A DNA stretch of 64,000 nt from assembly GCA_963691655.1 (NCBI GenBank), contig OY829328.1, positions 87,920,400 to 87,984,399 on the forward strand, in the 5' to 3' direction. Origin of the DNA: Toxonevra muliebris (lineage: Eukaryota > Arthropoda > Insecta > Diptera > Pallopteridae). A program made the translations under genes and the position numbers. The notes under the pieces were generated by a model. It was given only the letters and a program-made list of their open reading frames with translations. It ran no database searches and was not told the origin of the DNA. Shown in pieces: positions 24,851 through 38,073 of the stretch (positions are counted from its first letter, which is position 1; every line of letters starts with the position of its first letter).

Positions 24851-27800
24851 GCAGAGTTAATTCTCTCTTCCTCTTCTTTCTTTTTTTGATATAAAGAGAC
24901 CCCAATACCTAAGCATTTGTTTTTGTATTTTTGATATTTCTAGGCCTTTATTGCAGCAAAGCAGTGTGTTCTTATTGTTCTGTGGTAATGCTGGTTCTAT
25001 TTGGTGTAATTCTACCATGGGTGAAACAGTGATATATCTATTATTTCGAGTTGTCCCCTTATCACATTTATCAGTGGCATAAAAACGCATCAAAATCTTT
25101 TACAATATATTTGGAATTTACAACCCTGGTTTACAACAGCTGTCAGTACAAACAAGAAAATTGAAAATCAATTTCAGTGCCAGTGAAAATTCAACGAAGT
25201 TCAAGAATTCTTTAAAATGCAAAAATTATAGTTATAGAATAGACGCAAAACATGTAAATTATAAATATCAATAATTACAAGTATGTATAAAAAGTATACA
25301 ATAAGTAAATGAAACCGGTAATTTTTAATTCTCTTGTGAAAAACGAATTTCTTATAATCAATGCAGAGCATTTCTTTTTTCAAAATAAAATTTAACAAAA
25401 CAACTTTGTATAAGCAAAAAAATAAAAATAGAAGATATACCGTTTTGCATTATTTAATTAGCTTATAAAAATAAATATTCCGCCACTCTTGCCAAAAATA
25501 CACAATTACAATGTTGCAGTCGCCAACACCCACTTCTACGCTCCTACTCAGCTACACATCCTGCTGTTTTTCACAGTTTGCTTTTGTAAATATAAGGTTT
25601 CTATATAATCTAAAAATTAATTTGCAAATTAAGGAATTTCTGGAATAGTAAACAAATTCGTAAGTATTCAGAATCTGAGATAGAAATACTCGATATAAAT
25701 TTATTTACCTCACATACTTAACCTTGTCCTTAACTTCTCGCATGCCTAGTGCACAGTAGGTTGGATTACAAAAAATTGCAATGTTTGCAGAATTCCGCAG
25801 CAAATTTCTATTGGCTTTTTATCTTAATAATATTTTCAATATTCTGCCTTGGGGTCTCCCGGGATTGTAACTATTCTTACACTTTTATTAGATTATATTT
25901 TTATTGCTATTGCATGTAAAAATACATACATACCTTTAAGATTATCATTCAGTAAACTGTTTAAAAAATAGTAGTGTGGAGCAGAAATATTTTAATTCTC
26001 GTGAGTGAGTCAGAAGCTTTGGATCACAACTCTCTCTTCAAAAGCTCAGTTAAATGTCGCGAGGGCTAGAAGCCGTTCTTCGCTAAAATCAATACTTAAT
26101 CAAAAATTAGGAAATCCTCCTTTTTGGTTCTTCCGAATATTGATGTAATCCAGCTCACTGTGTGCCGGTTGAAACAGAATGAAGTATAAACATTTATTTT
26201 GTAAAGAAAAATAAGAATGTGGAGTCCGCATGCTAAAACCGAAAGCCCAAGAATTTTTAAAATCTGATTGCAACTTCACGATACTTTAGATTCTAGCAAG
26301 CATCGAATTTCAGAAAGGTAACTTTTGCAGAGACTAAAATCTTTCATATTTACTTCTCTCGCTCTAATTTTCAAGACTACTCCAACACAACATTATGCCG
26401 ACTCCGATTCCAAATAAACAAATTTTCAAATTATTCTTGCTTATGTGAATATGCCGATATACATATTTTCATATATTATTAATATTTAATAATTTTGTAC
26501 ATGTTTCTCCCATTGCCAAGTTTTTCTTCGTTTCGTTCTTGTCTCTTTTGAATATCGCGTGCACAAATGCATGATTATTTGTTTTTCACATGATTTACAT
26601 TTAAAATGTAATTTATTTTTGGTAGAGCACATATTTCTATTCATTACAATGTATCTGTTCTTGGGCAACGTCATCACTATGTATTTACATAGTATGCATA
26701 TTCAATGAACAACAAAAACAATTAATATATCAATATATTACCACACACATGTGTCACATTCAATTACATTTCTCATGTGAATTTTGCAATGTGAGATTTT
26801 ATCGATTGCTCTTTTATGTTTTACTCTACATATAATAGTTTATAACTAATGTTTTGTTCGATGTATTGCAAAAGTGAAGCAGCGTATTAATGCCAAGGAT
26901 ATCGATTAATACTAATATACTGAAGCAGTGGAGTCCTTAGAGAGGGGTGAAGGGAGATGTAAACACGCCCATTAACAAAACCATTTATTACTTCTCTATA
27001 ATATTTGTATTAAGATAAACTTTGTATCATTTAATTCCTATTATAATTAAAATTGTCATTCTCTTTTTTCAGACTTCACTCCAGCAAAACATGAATCTGT
27101 ACTAAAATCTATAAACTTTTATAGTATATAACTATATGAACCAACAGCACAGCTATCCTAAAATAAGGAGTAAACAACGTCAAAAGCAAAACTAGAAAAC
27201 TCAAAGCAATTACCACAATTTATATTTGGCTAGGTATATCCTTTTAGAAACAATAAGTAAATTCAAGTATAATACATTAAGGAAAAGGAGAGAGAGCAGC
27301 AAGAATGAATGTATAAAATATGTTTCAGTAAAGCATTGGTAGAGTCTGAACAATCTAATCTGAAAATCTGAGAAATGGAAAGTAATAAGGGAGAAAAATT
27401 TAAAGAAAATGGTATTTTTCTATTTGTGATGCATCATTTGAAATCAAGATTACCTTTGGCAACAAAAAGTGGCTTCACTTGGATCATAACTATGGTGTTC
27501 AGAGGTCTGCAATATATTGCTGTACAATCAAGTAAATCAAAGTATGATTTTTGATGATAAGAACTAATAAACATATAGGCAGTCTACAGGATACAGCAGA
27601 AATTGAATTTTGATTTATCGCAACTATTTTATGCTGATCTCGTAGGTTGCCTATAGATTGTTTAGTAAGAAGTAATGAATTGAAAAAATTGTTGTCGCTG
27701 CCATTTTTAAGAATATAAACAATTTTATCAGGCAATGCAAAAGTTTAACTTTGTTACTAATAAATTGCATTTCTCATGTGATGCTTTGAATTTTAAGAAT

Positions 27801-30800
27801 AATGAGACTCTCTACCAAATATTGGTAAAAAAAAAAAATGTTTTCCTAAATAACAACAGCGAAACCTCAAAATGCTGTATGAAAAATATATCCATCGATA
27901 TTTTTTAAATAATTCTATTCAAGACACAGAAATGACAATTTTAGTTACCAATTATAAGTCAGTTGTACCCAAATCATCGCATGCATGCGGAAGAACTTCA
28001 GAGATTTCACATGCTAAAAGCTGATTTCCATGAAAGAAGAGCTAGGTCTATCATTGTGCATGTGTGGGTGGCCACCACTGCTATGAATATAAGAGGAAAT
28101 GAGTATAAGAACAAACAGTAACAAGAGCGAAGGGGAGAGAACCAGTATTTTTATAAATATGTGCAGAGAGTGTGCATCTTATAGTGTAAAATCTAAAATG
28201 TATCAGTTTTGATGGCTTTGTAATTATATTTACCTAATTTTGATTATATGAAACATGCGTTTTTCAATTAAAAAATTATTGTTTATATGCACACATAGTT
28301 AATAACAATCGTGTTTAATTGCATGAAACAAATTAAATTTTCTTGAATACACAGCAAAAATACAAAAAAATAATGACAGTAATTAAGCAAATATAAAATT
28401 TTCAAACAGTAGCATATTCAAACAGAAAGAGGTACGGGGTTATAATTTTATTTTAAATATTTAAGCCACCTAGATTTATAGTTTTGATATATTTTATTGA
28501 TACTAAAGAGGCCGGTCTTAGTTCAGCCCCTTAATTACGGCTTATCTTCTAATATTTTGAATTGTTTGTGTTTAGTAAAAGTTAACTACTTTTTTCTCTT
28601 TAATTTATTTAAATTGCAAATTGTTGAGTAGTTTCTTTTTTTTGCGAATTAATGATTTGCGTTCTTTTTTTTGTAGTTTTTTTTTGTTGGTGAAAAAGAT
28701 CAACAATAATATCTGCCATACAACAACAACAATAATCAGAACATTTAGTTCTACTACTACAATGACAATAGTATTTTTTTTTCACTTCAGCGTGATAATT
28801 TTTACTCATAGTTATTAAGTCTGAAACGGTCGTTCGTGCTGTGTACACACACATTTAGTATTTAAAATTCGCTGCGTGATTTAAAACTAAAAAAAATAAT
28901 AATATTAAATAAATATTCTCGAATTACAAACTTAAATAGAAATTTGAAATACAATTTAGCTGTGAAAAATTAATATATATTAAAAGAAATTTAAGCGTGC
29001 ATTGTGAAAATATTTCTACAATATTTTCGTTAACATTATTTCGTGTGTGCGCGCTCATTTCATCATTTAGTTAAAACTACTCTCTGACTTGACTCCACGC
29101 TCTCTCCCTCTTTTAGTTTTCTTTAGGAATCGAATATTTTTATATATTTTATGCTCTCATAGTTGTTTGTGTGATTTTTTGTTGCTTTTTAATTTCTTAA
29201 AATTAGTACTTGCAAATTTGTTATCATTGCGCAAATGAGTATCACTTTACATTTTGCACATTTTGGATGATTTGCGCTCGCTCAATGCTCTCTTTAAGTT
29301 TTTTTTTATCGATGTGATTAATTAAAGAATATAATATTCAGAATTAATGAGCAAATTTGCAAAACAGAATCACATCAGTACCAAATAATTACAACTAAGA
29401 AACCAATTTTACTTATTCAGCGTCTCGTAAAATGCGAACTTTCTTCTTTGCCTCTGTCTTCTTCTCCTTCTTGTCTTTTGTAAATGGAAAGTTTATGCAT
29501 ATTTAGCTATATTTGTTATTAAATAATAAAACTCTTATTGATTTTTTCTAGTTATGCTATTAACGCGTAGAAGGAAATTCGTTAAAAGGTGATTGCATTA
29601 TTTTTTTTATATTTTTTTTTAACCGGTGAATTTATTTTTGTTTTCTAAACTTGTATTTTTTTTTTGGCCTCTTATTTTAACAGTATAACTTAAACTAAGA
29701 ATATCCATATATTTATTTGTTTTGCTTTTTATTTTTATCTTTTTGCTATACTTAACAATCAACTTCATCTTCACTTTCAGAGAGAGTGTCTAAAAGGAGT
29801 GAGTGTAGCAAAGGAAACAGATCATTTCCTTAGAAAAAATACTTGGTTGTGCCACTTTTGGTTTCATGTTCTTCATTAGCTTAGGCCAAAGTTCATAAAA
29901 TAGTAAAAACAAAAAAAAAAAAAATCGTAAAATTCTGATCGCAAATTTTACCAATGAGTTCGAACCAAATTTATTTTAAGTACTTGAGCATTTTTATGTA
30001 TGTTTTATTAATTTGTTTTTGTTGTTTTATAGATTTGTTTAATTCCGATAGCAAAAACAGTGTGTGTTTCCCCCCACATAAATTTATTTTTAATCGCAAA
30101 AATATTCGTCATAATTAAAGATAATACAAAAAAAGTTCAAAGTTACTTCAGGAAATGCGTAGAAATGTAAAAACAAATACAAAAACTTCCAGTGATTCCC
30201 AAACATTATTTTGAAATACTGAAGTTTAATTTAAATATCAACTCTTTTGAAGTTCATAATGATTAGTGCTTTTTTCAAAGATCTATAACCTGTTTCACTG
30301 AGTTGACAAATACATAAATAAATAAAATCAGTGCAAAACTTCTATAAAGTACAAAGTTAACTATTTATGTAGCTTGTTTTTTGTTTGTTTAAAAGTTTGC
30401 TTTAGAAATAATAATTAAAAACTTTTCTATAAAATGATCAAAGTTTTCCATATGAATTGCTTATAATTTTAATTTAAATGATTGGTAATTATTGAAAAAC
30501 AATTTACAAAGTATAAGTACTCGTGCATATATACCATACAAAAATAAAAAAATAATTGGATTTGACAGAATTTGCGATAACCGAAACGAAAATAAAATAT
30601 ATTAAGTGGAACGATATTTTTAATTTGTTCCTGTTATATATAAAAAAAAATAATTAGAATTATTTGGAGATATTTTTCTAGAATGATAGATAGATTTTTG
30701 TTTTGGTCAAGACTGTAACGTTCTTTTCGGAACAATATTTACCATTTCTTTTTTTTTTTTTTTGCCACATACCTGAAATAAATGGTAAAAAAAAATTCCC

Positions 30801-31137
30801 ATGATGAAGTGGTTATTAAGGTCTTGTATTATCAACTTTATATGGCATTCTCACTGAGTGTCAGCTATTATGAATATTTTAATGCTATATTGATTATACC
30901 TACTGGAAATTATAACGATTTGCTCAAAAATGTAGACTTTAGATTTATATTCCTAATTGCATTTAAATTTAATTTATTTTTTATTTTATTAATAATATTA
31001 ATTATTTAATATTTTTTTGTTAGATTGTTTTATTATTTATTGCTAACAATTTTAATTTTTTCTAAACTTTTTGCTTTCTATAATATACGAAAAAGTTACC
31101 ACTAATATTCTCAAATTAAATCAAAATCTTACCGAAT

Positions 31138-31425
31138 AAATCTAAAGATATTTTTGTAGTCAAATAAGTACAGAACGCTGGTCTCGAATTGCCCATTTAA
31201 ACGAGTGAACATACAAAGAAAAAATGCATTGTTAATTTTCGCAGAATATATCGTTACGATATTATTCAAACGATTATCAAATTCACTCTTTAATTCTAGT
31301 TCAAAAATAATTTTGAAAGTATTAGCAAGGAATTTAAGCCATTTAAAGCCTAATTCCCAATTAATATATATTCGAGTTATATAAGGCATCGATGCTTGCG
31401 ATGAATAAAAAAAAATCAGCTGCAT
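31138..31425 (-). pseudogene. Unassigned coding-like stretch ending in a splice donor
   Basis: The minus strand stays open for almost 100 codons in very AT-rich DNA and ends at a consensus donor (CG|GTAAGA at 31137). The peptide is mixed, with Trp and charged residues (YINWELGFKWLKFLANTF, RLNNIVTIYSAKINN), and does not look like a low-complexity shadow. A second open run (from MQRTLCTFYKSGKLISQAKE) lies just upstream at 31460-31625. I could not link them with valid splice phases because stops intervene, so this may be a decayed gene. Family unknown. Confidence 0.3.
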
Positions 31426-31704
31426 TAATGAGAGTTATTTGATCTTACTTATATTTAACTTTCGATTATTGAATTTAAGAAACTACTCAAAAATATAAAA
31501 GCCTTTGCTTTGTTTTGCCATTCTTCTAATAAAGCCAATTCAAATAACAGATTCCTTTCTTTTGCTTGCGAAATCAGTTTGCCAGATTTATAAAAAGTAC
31601 ACAAAGTTCTTTGCATATCATTTAACTACAAACTGAAAAAGTTTTACATTCAGTTAAATCACTTGAGAGTATTTAATATATTCAAAAATATTCAAACGAA
31701 TCTT

Positions 31705-31752
31705 ACTCAATAGATGTCACTAAATGTAAAGTTTTAAAAGCACTGGCATTTG
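31705..31752 (-). repeat. Dispersed ~45-bp motif, copy 1
   Basis: Contains GATGTCACTAAATGTAAAGT TTTAAAAGC on the plus strand. Related copies lie at 33632-33684 and 34015-34060. The minus strand reads AFKTLHLVTS. Confidence 0.55.
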
Positions 31753-31873
31753 TTTTTTCAGTTACCTTTGTTGAATGTTAATTTCTTATTTGTGATTCAA
31801 AACATACATAAAATTTAAATTTTTTATAACGTTGATATATATTTGAAAGTACTTTACATACATACCTACATTA

Positions 31874-32075
31874 ACAGTTGTGTTCAAAACTAAATAGCGC
31901 CACTGGAAAAACATTTAAATATTTTACAATTAATAGTTTCTTGTGAACTGTTAAACAGATGATTGGTTTTATATTCTCAGTATGCACTTTTCTAATTCAT
32001 TAAATTACGCTCTTGAATATATCTTTAATTTTTAGTTCTTAAACGCTACACCGCTTTGGTTTTGAACACAACTGT
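31874..32075. mobile_element. Tc1-like MITE with perfect 17-bp inverted ends
   Basis: The left end ACAGTTGTGTTCAAAAC (31874-31890) is the exact reverse complement of the right end at 32059-32075. The element is 202 bp with no coding capacity. The end sequence and the TA next to the left end fit the Tc1/mariner group, although the right flank has AT where a TA copy would be expected. Confidence 0.85.
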
Positions 32076-32654
32076 ATGCATATTATACCAATTTATTACA
32101 TTTTTTTTAGTTCTGTTGAATTGAATATCAAACAAACAAACAAAAATGCTAATAATAATCGTATTTCTTCTTTTTTTCTTTTTCTCCCCCATCATTTATA
32201 TCATTTAGTTAAATTGCTTAAAATCGCAGTTGAATCACAACGCTCAATTACAAAAGAAAAGTGGCAATTCAAATTATTGCTATGACTACAATTAAAAAAT
32301 AAAAAGAATAACATTATCATAATATCCCATAAAGTCGTCATAACTGCTTAAAGTGACAATTGAAGAAAGCAAAGCAAAATAAATAAAAAACATTTACAAA
32401 TTCCTTTTCCAACTCTCCTCAATATCCATACAAATTTGTTATGAGTTCATTGCGAATATAGTATGGTACTTTAAAGTTTGGTTTAAAAAAGTTATTTGCT
32501 TATCTTTGCTATCCACACCCAACTCATTACTGCTCCATCTCTGTCACCAACGCATCACATTCAGCTTCCTTGAGCGACCACCATCAGAACTATTATTGAA
32601 CCACTTTCAAGCAGTGTACAAATCAAATAAATATTTTCAAACTTACCATACAAA

Positions 32655-35600
32655 ATGTACGAAGCTTATAATTTTTTAAATTTAATATTTCGTGCTACAG
32701 TCATTCCTGGAGTGTTTATATTAATTTGGCTAACTGGGTTGTAAGTATGCTCCCAAAAACAAAACAAAAAAATCAAATACTACACCATAAACAAATACTA
32801 ATTATTTAACTTATTAATTGTTGTTCAAAAAAATAAAAAACAATTGTCGCCACTTGTAAATTCTTAATGTTTAAAATGATTTACGTTTTTCTATTTTGAT
32901 TTTTATTTTTATATTGCATACTTTATTCAATGCTTACACTAATACTTTACTAGTTTTGCTTTCAGTTGAACTTATGATTTATTCAAATACTTCGTTTTTT
33001 AGATGTACATATTTATGAATTATTTTATGCATTTTATTTTCTATGTATCTATCAGATTTTCTGCATTTTAATCGCCTATAGGCTTCTACTGCTAATATTT
33101 AACTTTTTCACATTACTGACATTCCAAATTGAACAAATTTCCACATTGAGATACTTAAAATATAATCTCAAAATGTAGTACATATTCAACAGGACCGTGT
33201 GCATTGAGTATTTTTGGTTTTTACCTATAAGCGATAAAAATCGCAATGCTTCAGTGACGATTAATCGTAGAATTTAGTGCAAAAAAAACTTCAAGTTCTT
33301 AGGGTGTTTGCAAAAGGGTGTTAAGTTGGCGTTTTCTCTTTTTTCACACATTTCAGTGCAAACATTCTGTCCATGGTGTATAATGACCGTCACTGTTTAA
33401 GATTTTCTTCTGGAATAGCTACTCACTCTTGAACCTGGTAAATTTGGGTACGATCAGTGATTGATAAAGAGTTTTTAGTTCTTTTTTCCTTCTTTCTTTT
33501 ATTAATCTGCGCCTTTCATTAGCAAATCTTTTGCTCATTTTAAATGTAATTCTATTCAATTTCTATTTTTTATTTTAGTTTGCTTGCTTAATTTTTCATT
33601 TTTTGGCATTTTAATGTTAAAACTTTTCAATGGATGTCGATGTCGTTAAATGTAAAGTTTTAAAAGCATTGAATGTGTGATATTTTCATACTTGTATATA
33701 TAGTTATGTATATAATTTTTGTAAAAACAAACACTGCTTCCTAAATAGTCCTTTGTGCCTGAGTTATAATTTATTTGAGTGAAAATAACCGATCTACCTT
33801 GCCTTATCAAAATTTACTTAAGGTTTTCCGTATTATAAATGGAAATAGCCACTCTACCTTCTTAATTTGTATGGTAACATTGAAAATCCTGTTAATATTG
33901 TACAATGTATGCATCTTCATTGGAACCCTACCAATATTATTTACGTCGTTGTTTCAGCCTCTTTTAGACATAGTCTGCAGTTGAAACATAGAGCTTCGGT
34001 TTAAAATATACGCTAGATGTCATTGAACGTACAGTTTTGAAAGCGATGGGTTTAGTTGCTTCAATTGTTAAATTTTTTCTGCATCTACTTTTGCGAAAGT
34101 TTTTTAAGACGCACTTGAAGATGATAAAGTGATCAAGTAGTGAGGCTGCAATGTTTAGGGTCGGAACACCTTTCCTCAGTCGTTTCAACTAAGATTGCCA
34201 ATTTAAGACTTGAGCTTGATATACGCGGACTATGTACGAATGAATTTCTAATAAATATGTTTTGCTTATGTGTATGTGTATAATTTATTATGTGTATAAA
34301 ATAAAACAAATTCTAAATTTATAACCTCAACTATAGTTTCAACGTAATTTTCTTTTCTCACTTTTTCCCGTTTCAGAATATCACTTGCAGTACAAATATG
34401 TATGCTAATATTTCTAATAATATTTGTTCTATTCCCAATAATATTTCGTTATTCAATAACGCTACAAAGAGGCATACTATTTTTAACATTTAGTAAGTAA
34501 AAATTTATTGTCATTGAAGTTATGTATTAATTTAAATATGTTATGCTTAGTTACGTACCCGAAAGATCTCGATTTAACAAATCCTGCAAGTGTTGGTCTT
34601 TATGGTACGCGAAATTTTTATGTTAACGTCTTGGACTCGGATGTTGATGATAAAAAGGATGGTGTAAGTATTGGTGTTTGGCATGTGCTGCCACATTATA
34701 TTGCCAATCGTTTCGCTAAGGAATTGCATATTGAGGAGGTGCGTATTGGACGAATTTGTAATGCTATTCTTGCTATTAATTCTCTCTCTCTCTCTATATG
34801 TAGGAATCCCTCGCTGAAGACTCACAAAACACTACAGATGTCGCACTCGAAGATAATGAGCAACTCAAAAAAATGGAACCAATTCTGAAATCAGAATTTC
34901 CCGAAGTCAACGCTGAGAATGAGCAGCTTTTCTTTGAGCGTATGCTAAAATTGCGCGGCACTATAATACTCTATCTTCATGGAAATACAGCATCTCGTGG
35001 TTCAGGGCATCGTGTTGAAATGTATCGTGTATTACGCAGGCTTGGATATCATGTACTCTCTCTCGACTATCGGGGCTATGGTGATTCAGATGATGTGTCG
35101 CCGACCGAAGAAGGTGTGGTTCGCGATGCCATGGCCCTCTATCAGTATATTAGTAATTTAACTTCAAATCCTGTTATCGTGTGGGGACATTCATTGGGTA
35201 CAGGTGTGACAACGAATTTATGCGCAAAATTGAATTATATGAATGAAAAAGGACCACGTGGTGTTATCTTGGAGGCGCCATTCACGAATATACGTGATGA
35301 GATACGACAGCATCCATTTGCAAGAGTGAGTTGTGGTAATTTCTTGCAAGTATCAGAACTTAAATTATATTTCTTTTCTCTCACGCCACAGCCCTTCAAA
35401 AATCTGCCCTGGTTCGATATGACCATTGCGCGTCCTATGTACAGTAATTCGCTGCGTTTCGAATCGGATACGCATATCAGTGAGTTTCGTCAACCAATAA
35501 TGATTCTCCATGCTGAAGATGACTATGTTGTGCCATTTGAATTGGGGTACAAACTTTATCGTACTGCATTGGATACACGCGGCAAGTCGTGGGGTCCCGT

Positions 35601-35718
35601 TGAATTTCATCGCTTCGATGGTTCACATGCCTATGGCCATAAGTTTCTATGTCGCGCTCCTCAGTTGCCGGAGCTGGTAAAGCAATTTGTGAGCAATTAT
35701 CGTAATGAAGTTTTCTAA
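32655..35718 (+). CDS. Abhd12: ABHD12-type serine hydrolase
   Basis: Membrane alpha/beta-hydrolase; the mammalian relative hydrolyses lysophosphatidylserine and monoacylglycerols at the ER. Exons 32655-32740, 34377-34492, 34551-34738, 34804-35325 and 35392-35718 join in frame to give 412 residues (human, about 398). Exons 1-2 encode hydrophobic segments (about 12-27 and 29-55). After GVWHVLP comes the hydrolase fold: oxyanion motif YLHGN (187-191), nucleophile Ser260 in GHSLG, acid in HAEDD (347-348) and His387 in GHKF. EAPFTNIRDE is typical of ABHD12. The start ATG at 32655 opens a membrane segment directly. Intron 1 is 1.6 kb; the last intron is 66 nt, in frame and without stops. From memory the D. 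melanogaster counterpart is CG15111, next to ena. Confidence 0.9.
33632..33684 (-). repeat. Dispersed ~45-bp motif, copy 2
   Basis: Within intron 1 of the ABHD12-like gene. The minus strand reads AFKTLHLTTS, as in the copy at 31705-31752 but with small changes. Confidence 0.55.
34015..34060 (-). repeat. Dispersed ~45-bp motif, copy 3
   Basis: The most diverged copy (minus strand AFKTVRSMTS). It lies within an open minus-strand stretch from about 33964 to 34188 in intron 1 of the ABHD12-like gene. Confidence 0.45.
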
Positions 35719-36900
35719 ATTTTATATAGTCATACAACATATATCAGCAAACAAAAAACAAACTATACGAACAGTAAGGAGTAAAAATAATAGCAACAAC
35801 AAAATATTTATATATAAATGAAATTTGGTCCGAAGATTTTAGTGCAGTTCTCTGCATGCATAGTATATGCGCAAATGCGTTTTTATCTTCATGTTCGGTT
35901 TTCTTCTTTTTTTTCGTTGTGTGGAGAAAAAGAAATCATCAGATTTTCTTAAACTTCAATTTAAACGCTAGAGAAATTAATATGCATGGAATATTGAACA
36001 ATGAAGATTGTTTTGGAAAACTAAGTGATAGTATTTTCTTCTTTTTTATGCTAAATTATATTGATATTTTAATGTTTTTAATTCTAAAATTACAAATTTG
36101 AATTACATAAATGTATGCATGCGAAACTAAGTGCAAACTAACTTATTTTAATTGATGGAAAATAAATGAAAATAGCCTTATGAAAATTTATTTTTGTGCG
36201 TTTTCTGAATGAATCAATAATACATTTTAAATATGTATGTATAAATTAGTGGTTTTATTTTTTGTTATTTTAATTGCAAAAAAAGTTAGGTTAGTAGAAG
36301 AAATCAAAGTTTGGTTAGATGTGGAAACCAAGTTATTGTTTGAGTGAATGTCTCCATGCACAAGCATCAATATGGCTCATTGTGATGTGGGAGCTCAAAT
36401 TGTATTCTTTTTGAATCTATAAAGATATTGTGAAACAAAAATCTGTCTAGTGCTTTGTTGCTACAGAAAAATCTATTTTGAAAAAGCTTCTTGCTTCCTC
36501 GTTAACAGTCTTCGAGACACAAAAAAAATTAGCCAATTTAGTTCCTTTTGAAAGCACCGGATTCGTGTTTTGCGTGCAACCCTGTGCATTTACTACCATT
36601 AACTGTTCTCAAGTATTTCAATAAAGCTAAATAGTTGGCAACGCGAACAAAGTACTAAGCCGAAGGGAAATTACTATAGTTATTTGAAAACTTTTATATG
36701 AAAGATGATTGCGGCATTTGCAGTTATTACTAGATATTGCCTTAGTTAAATATTAAATTCAATCTTATTTAATTTTATTACTTTAAATTAAGCTTAAACT
36801 CTAAACATATGTTTTCATGTATTCAACAATTTGAATATGTTCACGCTGCCGATGCGCATTTTCCCGACGTCTGAAACTAACGACTATCAATTGCTGTGCT
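35719..36900. other. Spacer: 3' UTR of the ABHD12-like gene and upstream DNA
   Basis: An AATAAA near 36162 is a plausible polyadenylation signal for the ABHD12-like gene. The rest is AT-rich and has no gene that I can see. Confidence 0.55.
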
Positions 36901-36990
36901 AACGCCGCCGACTCGCATCAACTTGGAACTCTGATTGGTACGTCAGTGTGCGGAAGGAGTTTGTCGCGGTTGCGGTTTTTGCTTGTATCA
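36840..36990 (+). promoter_or_regulatory. Candidate promoter of the large downstream gene (ena?)
   Basis: An abrupt GC-richer patch in AT-rich DNA, with an initiator-like TCAGT at 36943-36947. No TATA box was seen, and no downstream element was found at the exact expected distance. Everything downstream to 38073 has the A-rich, CAA-rich look of a fly 5' leader. Confidence 0.4.
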
Positions 36991-38073
36991 CGCCGAAGAA
37001 ATATTTCAATTTTAAATTGGAATTAATAACAACTAAAATTCTATTTGTATTAAACAAATGCGAATGAACGTGCGAGTGTGTGTGTGTGGCTGAAATTAAT
37101 ATAAATTCTTGCAAAAGTTCCTCAAGTTGTAAGAGAAAACATCAACAAAAAAAGAGTTTGGGGCAAAATACAATCTGATACTCCTCAGTGTATGAGTGTG
37201 TGCTGCAAAGTAGGCAGAAGAAAAAAAGACGGGAAGAAAGAGCAAAAAGGCAAAAAATTTGTGCAAAGAAAAAATTGCTTTTCTCTATTCGCCCCATTAT
37301 AAATTACAACAACAAGACCAACCAACAACAGAAAAGAGTCCAGAAAAAGAATCCCTTCAAGTAAAAAAATTTGTTTTGTATTTTTTTCTTTTGCAAAGCA
37401 TATAGAGAATTTTTTGAAATTTATTGCTCTAAATTTTTATTACTACATATTCGGAAAAATTTAAATTCTAAATTCTGTAACACAAAAAATATATAATTTT
37501 GCTTCAAACTCCAAAATAAAACGACTAAACTGAAGTGAAAAAAATTGACTTTTTCTTCCCGAAAAAATCCAAATAAAATCGCCCTTTTTATCAGCATTTT
37601 TCTTATGCGCCCTCTTTCGTCGTTGACGCCGCCGCCACCGCCGCAGTTGCCGTCATTTGTTGTTGGCATGCACTAGTGTATATTTTTCAGTGCAAAAGTG
37701 GAGGGTGTGTGTTTTCTGACTACAACAAAAACGATAGAGCCCGGAAAAGAGTGAAGAAGTGGTGAAGCACAAAAATAAGGAATAAAAGCGAAAAGGCAAC
37801 GATAAATATCCAGAGAAACCTGCAAAGAATTCAATAAACGAAACGAAGAAAATTTTGCAGAAAGTCAGAAAATGAAGTGAAGTTTTTGTGTGTGATTTTC
37901 ATAGTGTTTTTGATAGCAATAACAACAAAAACAGGAGGGACCTAAAAAAAACATTGAGTGTTGGGTTAATTGCAGCAACAAAATAGAATAGCAAAGAGGA
38001 AGAGAGTCTGGCAAAGAGGAAGCAGCAATACAAAAAAAAAAGGATAATAGCAAAATTTTTACCAAATTATGTG
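36945..38073 (+). other. ena: Long non-coding first exon, probably the enabled (ena) leader
   Basis: About 1.1 kb of A-rich, ORF-poor sequence on the plus strand with many AAC/AAA runs, as is usual for fly 5' leaders. It ends at a consensus donor, GTG|GTGAGT, at 38073/38074. No protein-coding exon follows in the window. The ena assignment rests only on gene order: the ABHD12-like gene (CG15111) immediately precedes ena (CG15112) in D. melanogaster, as I remember it. Ena is an EVH1-domain actin regulator with a long first intron. The exact 5' end is a guess. Confidence 0.45.

Larger units (their letters stand above)
23653..32654. other. Long spacer between ANKRD13 and the ABHD12-like gene
   Basis: Nine kilobases of AT-rich DNA. 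The promoter of ANKRD13 must lie just above 23653. Apart from a SINE, a MITE and a possible broken gene near 31.1-31.8 kb, I saw no supportable gene. The open frames are short and dominated by Phe/Leu/Lys codons from T and A runs. Confidence 0.55.
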
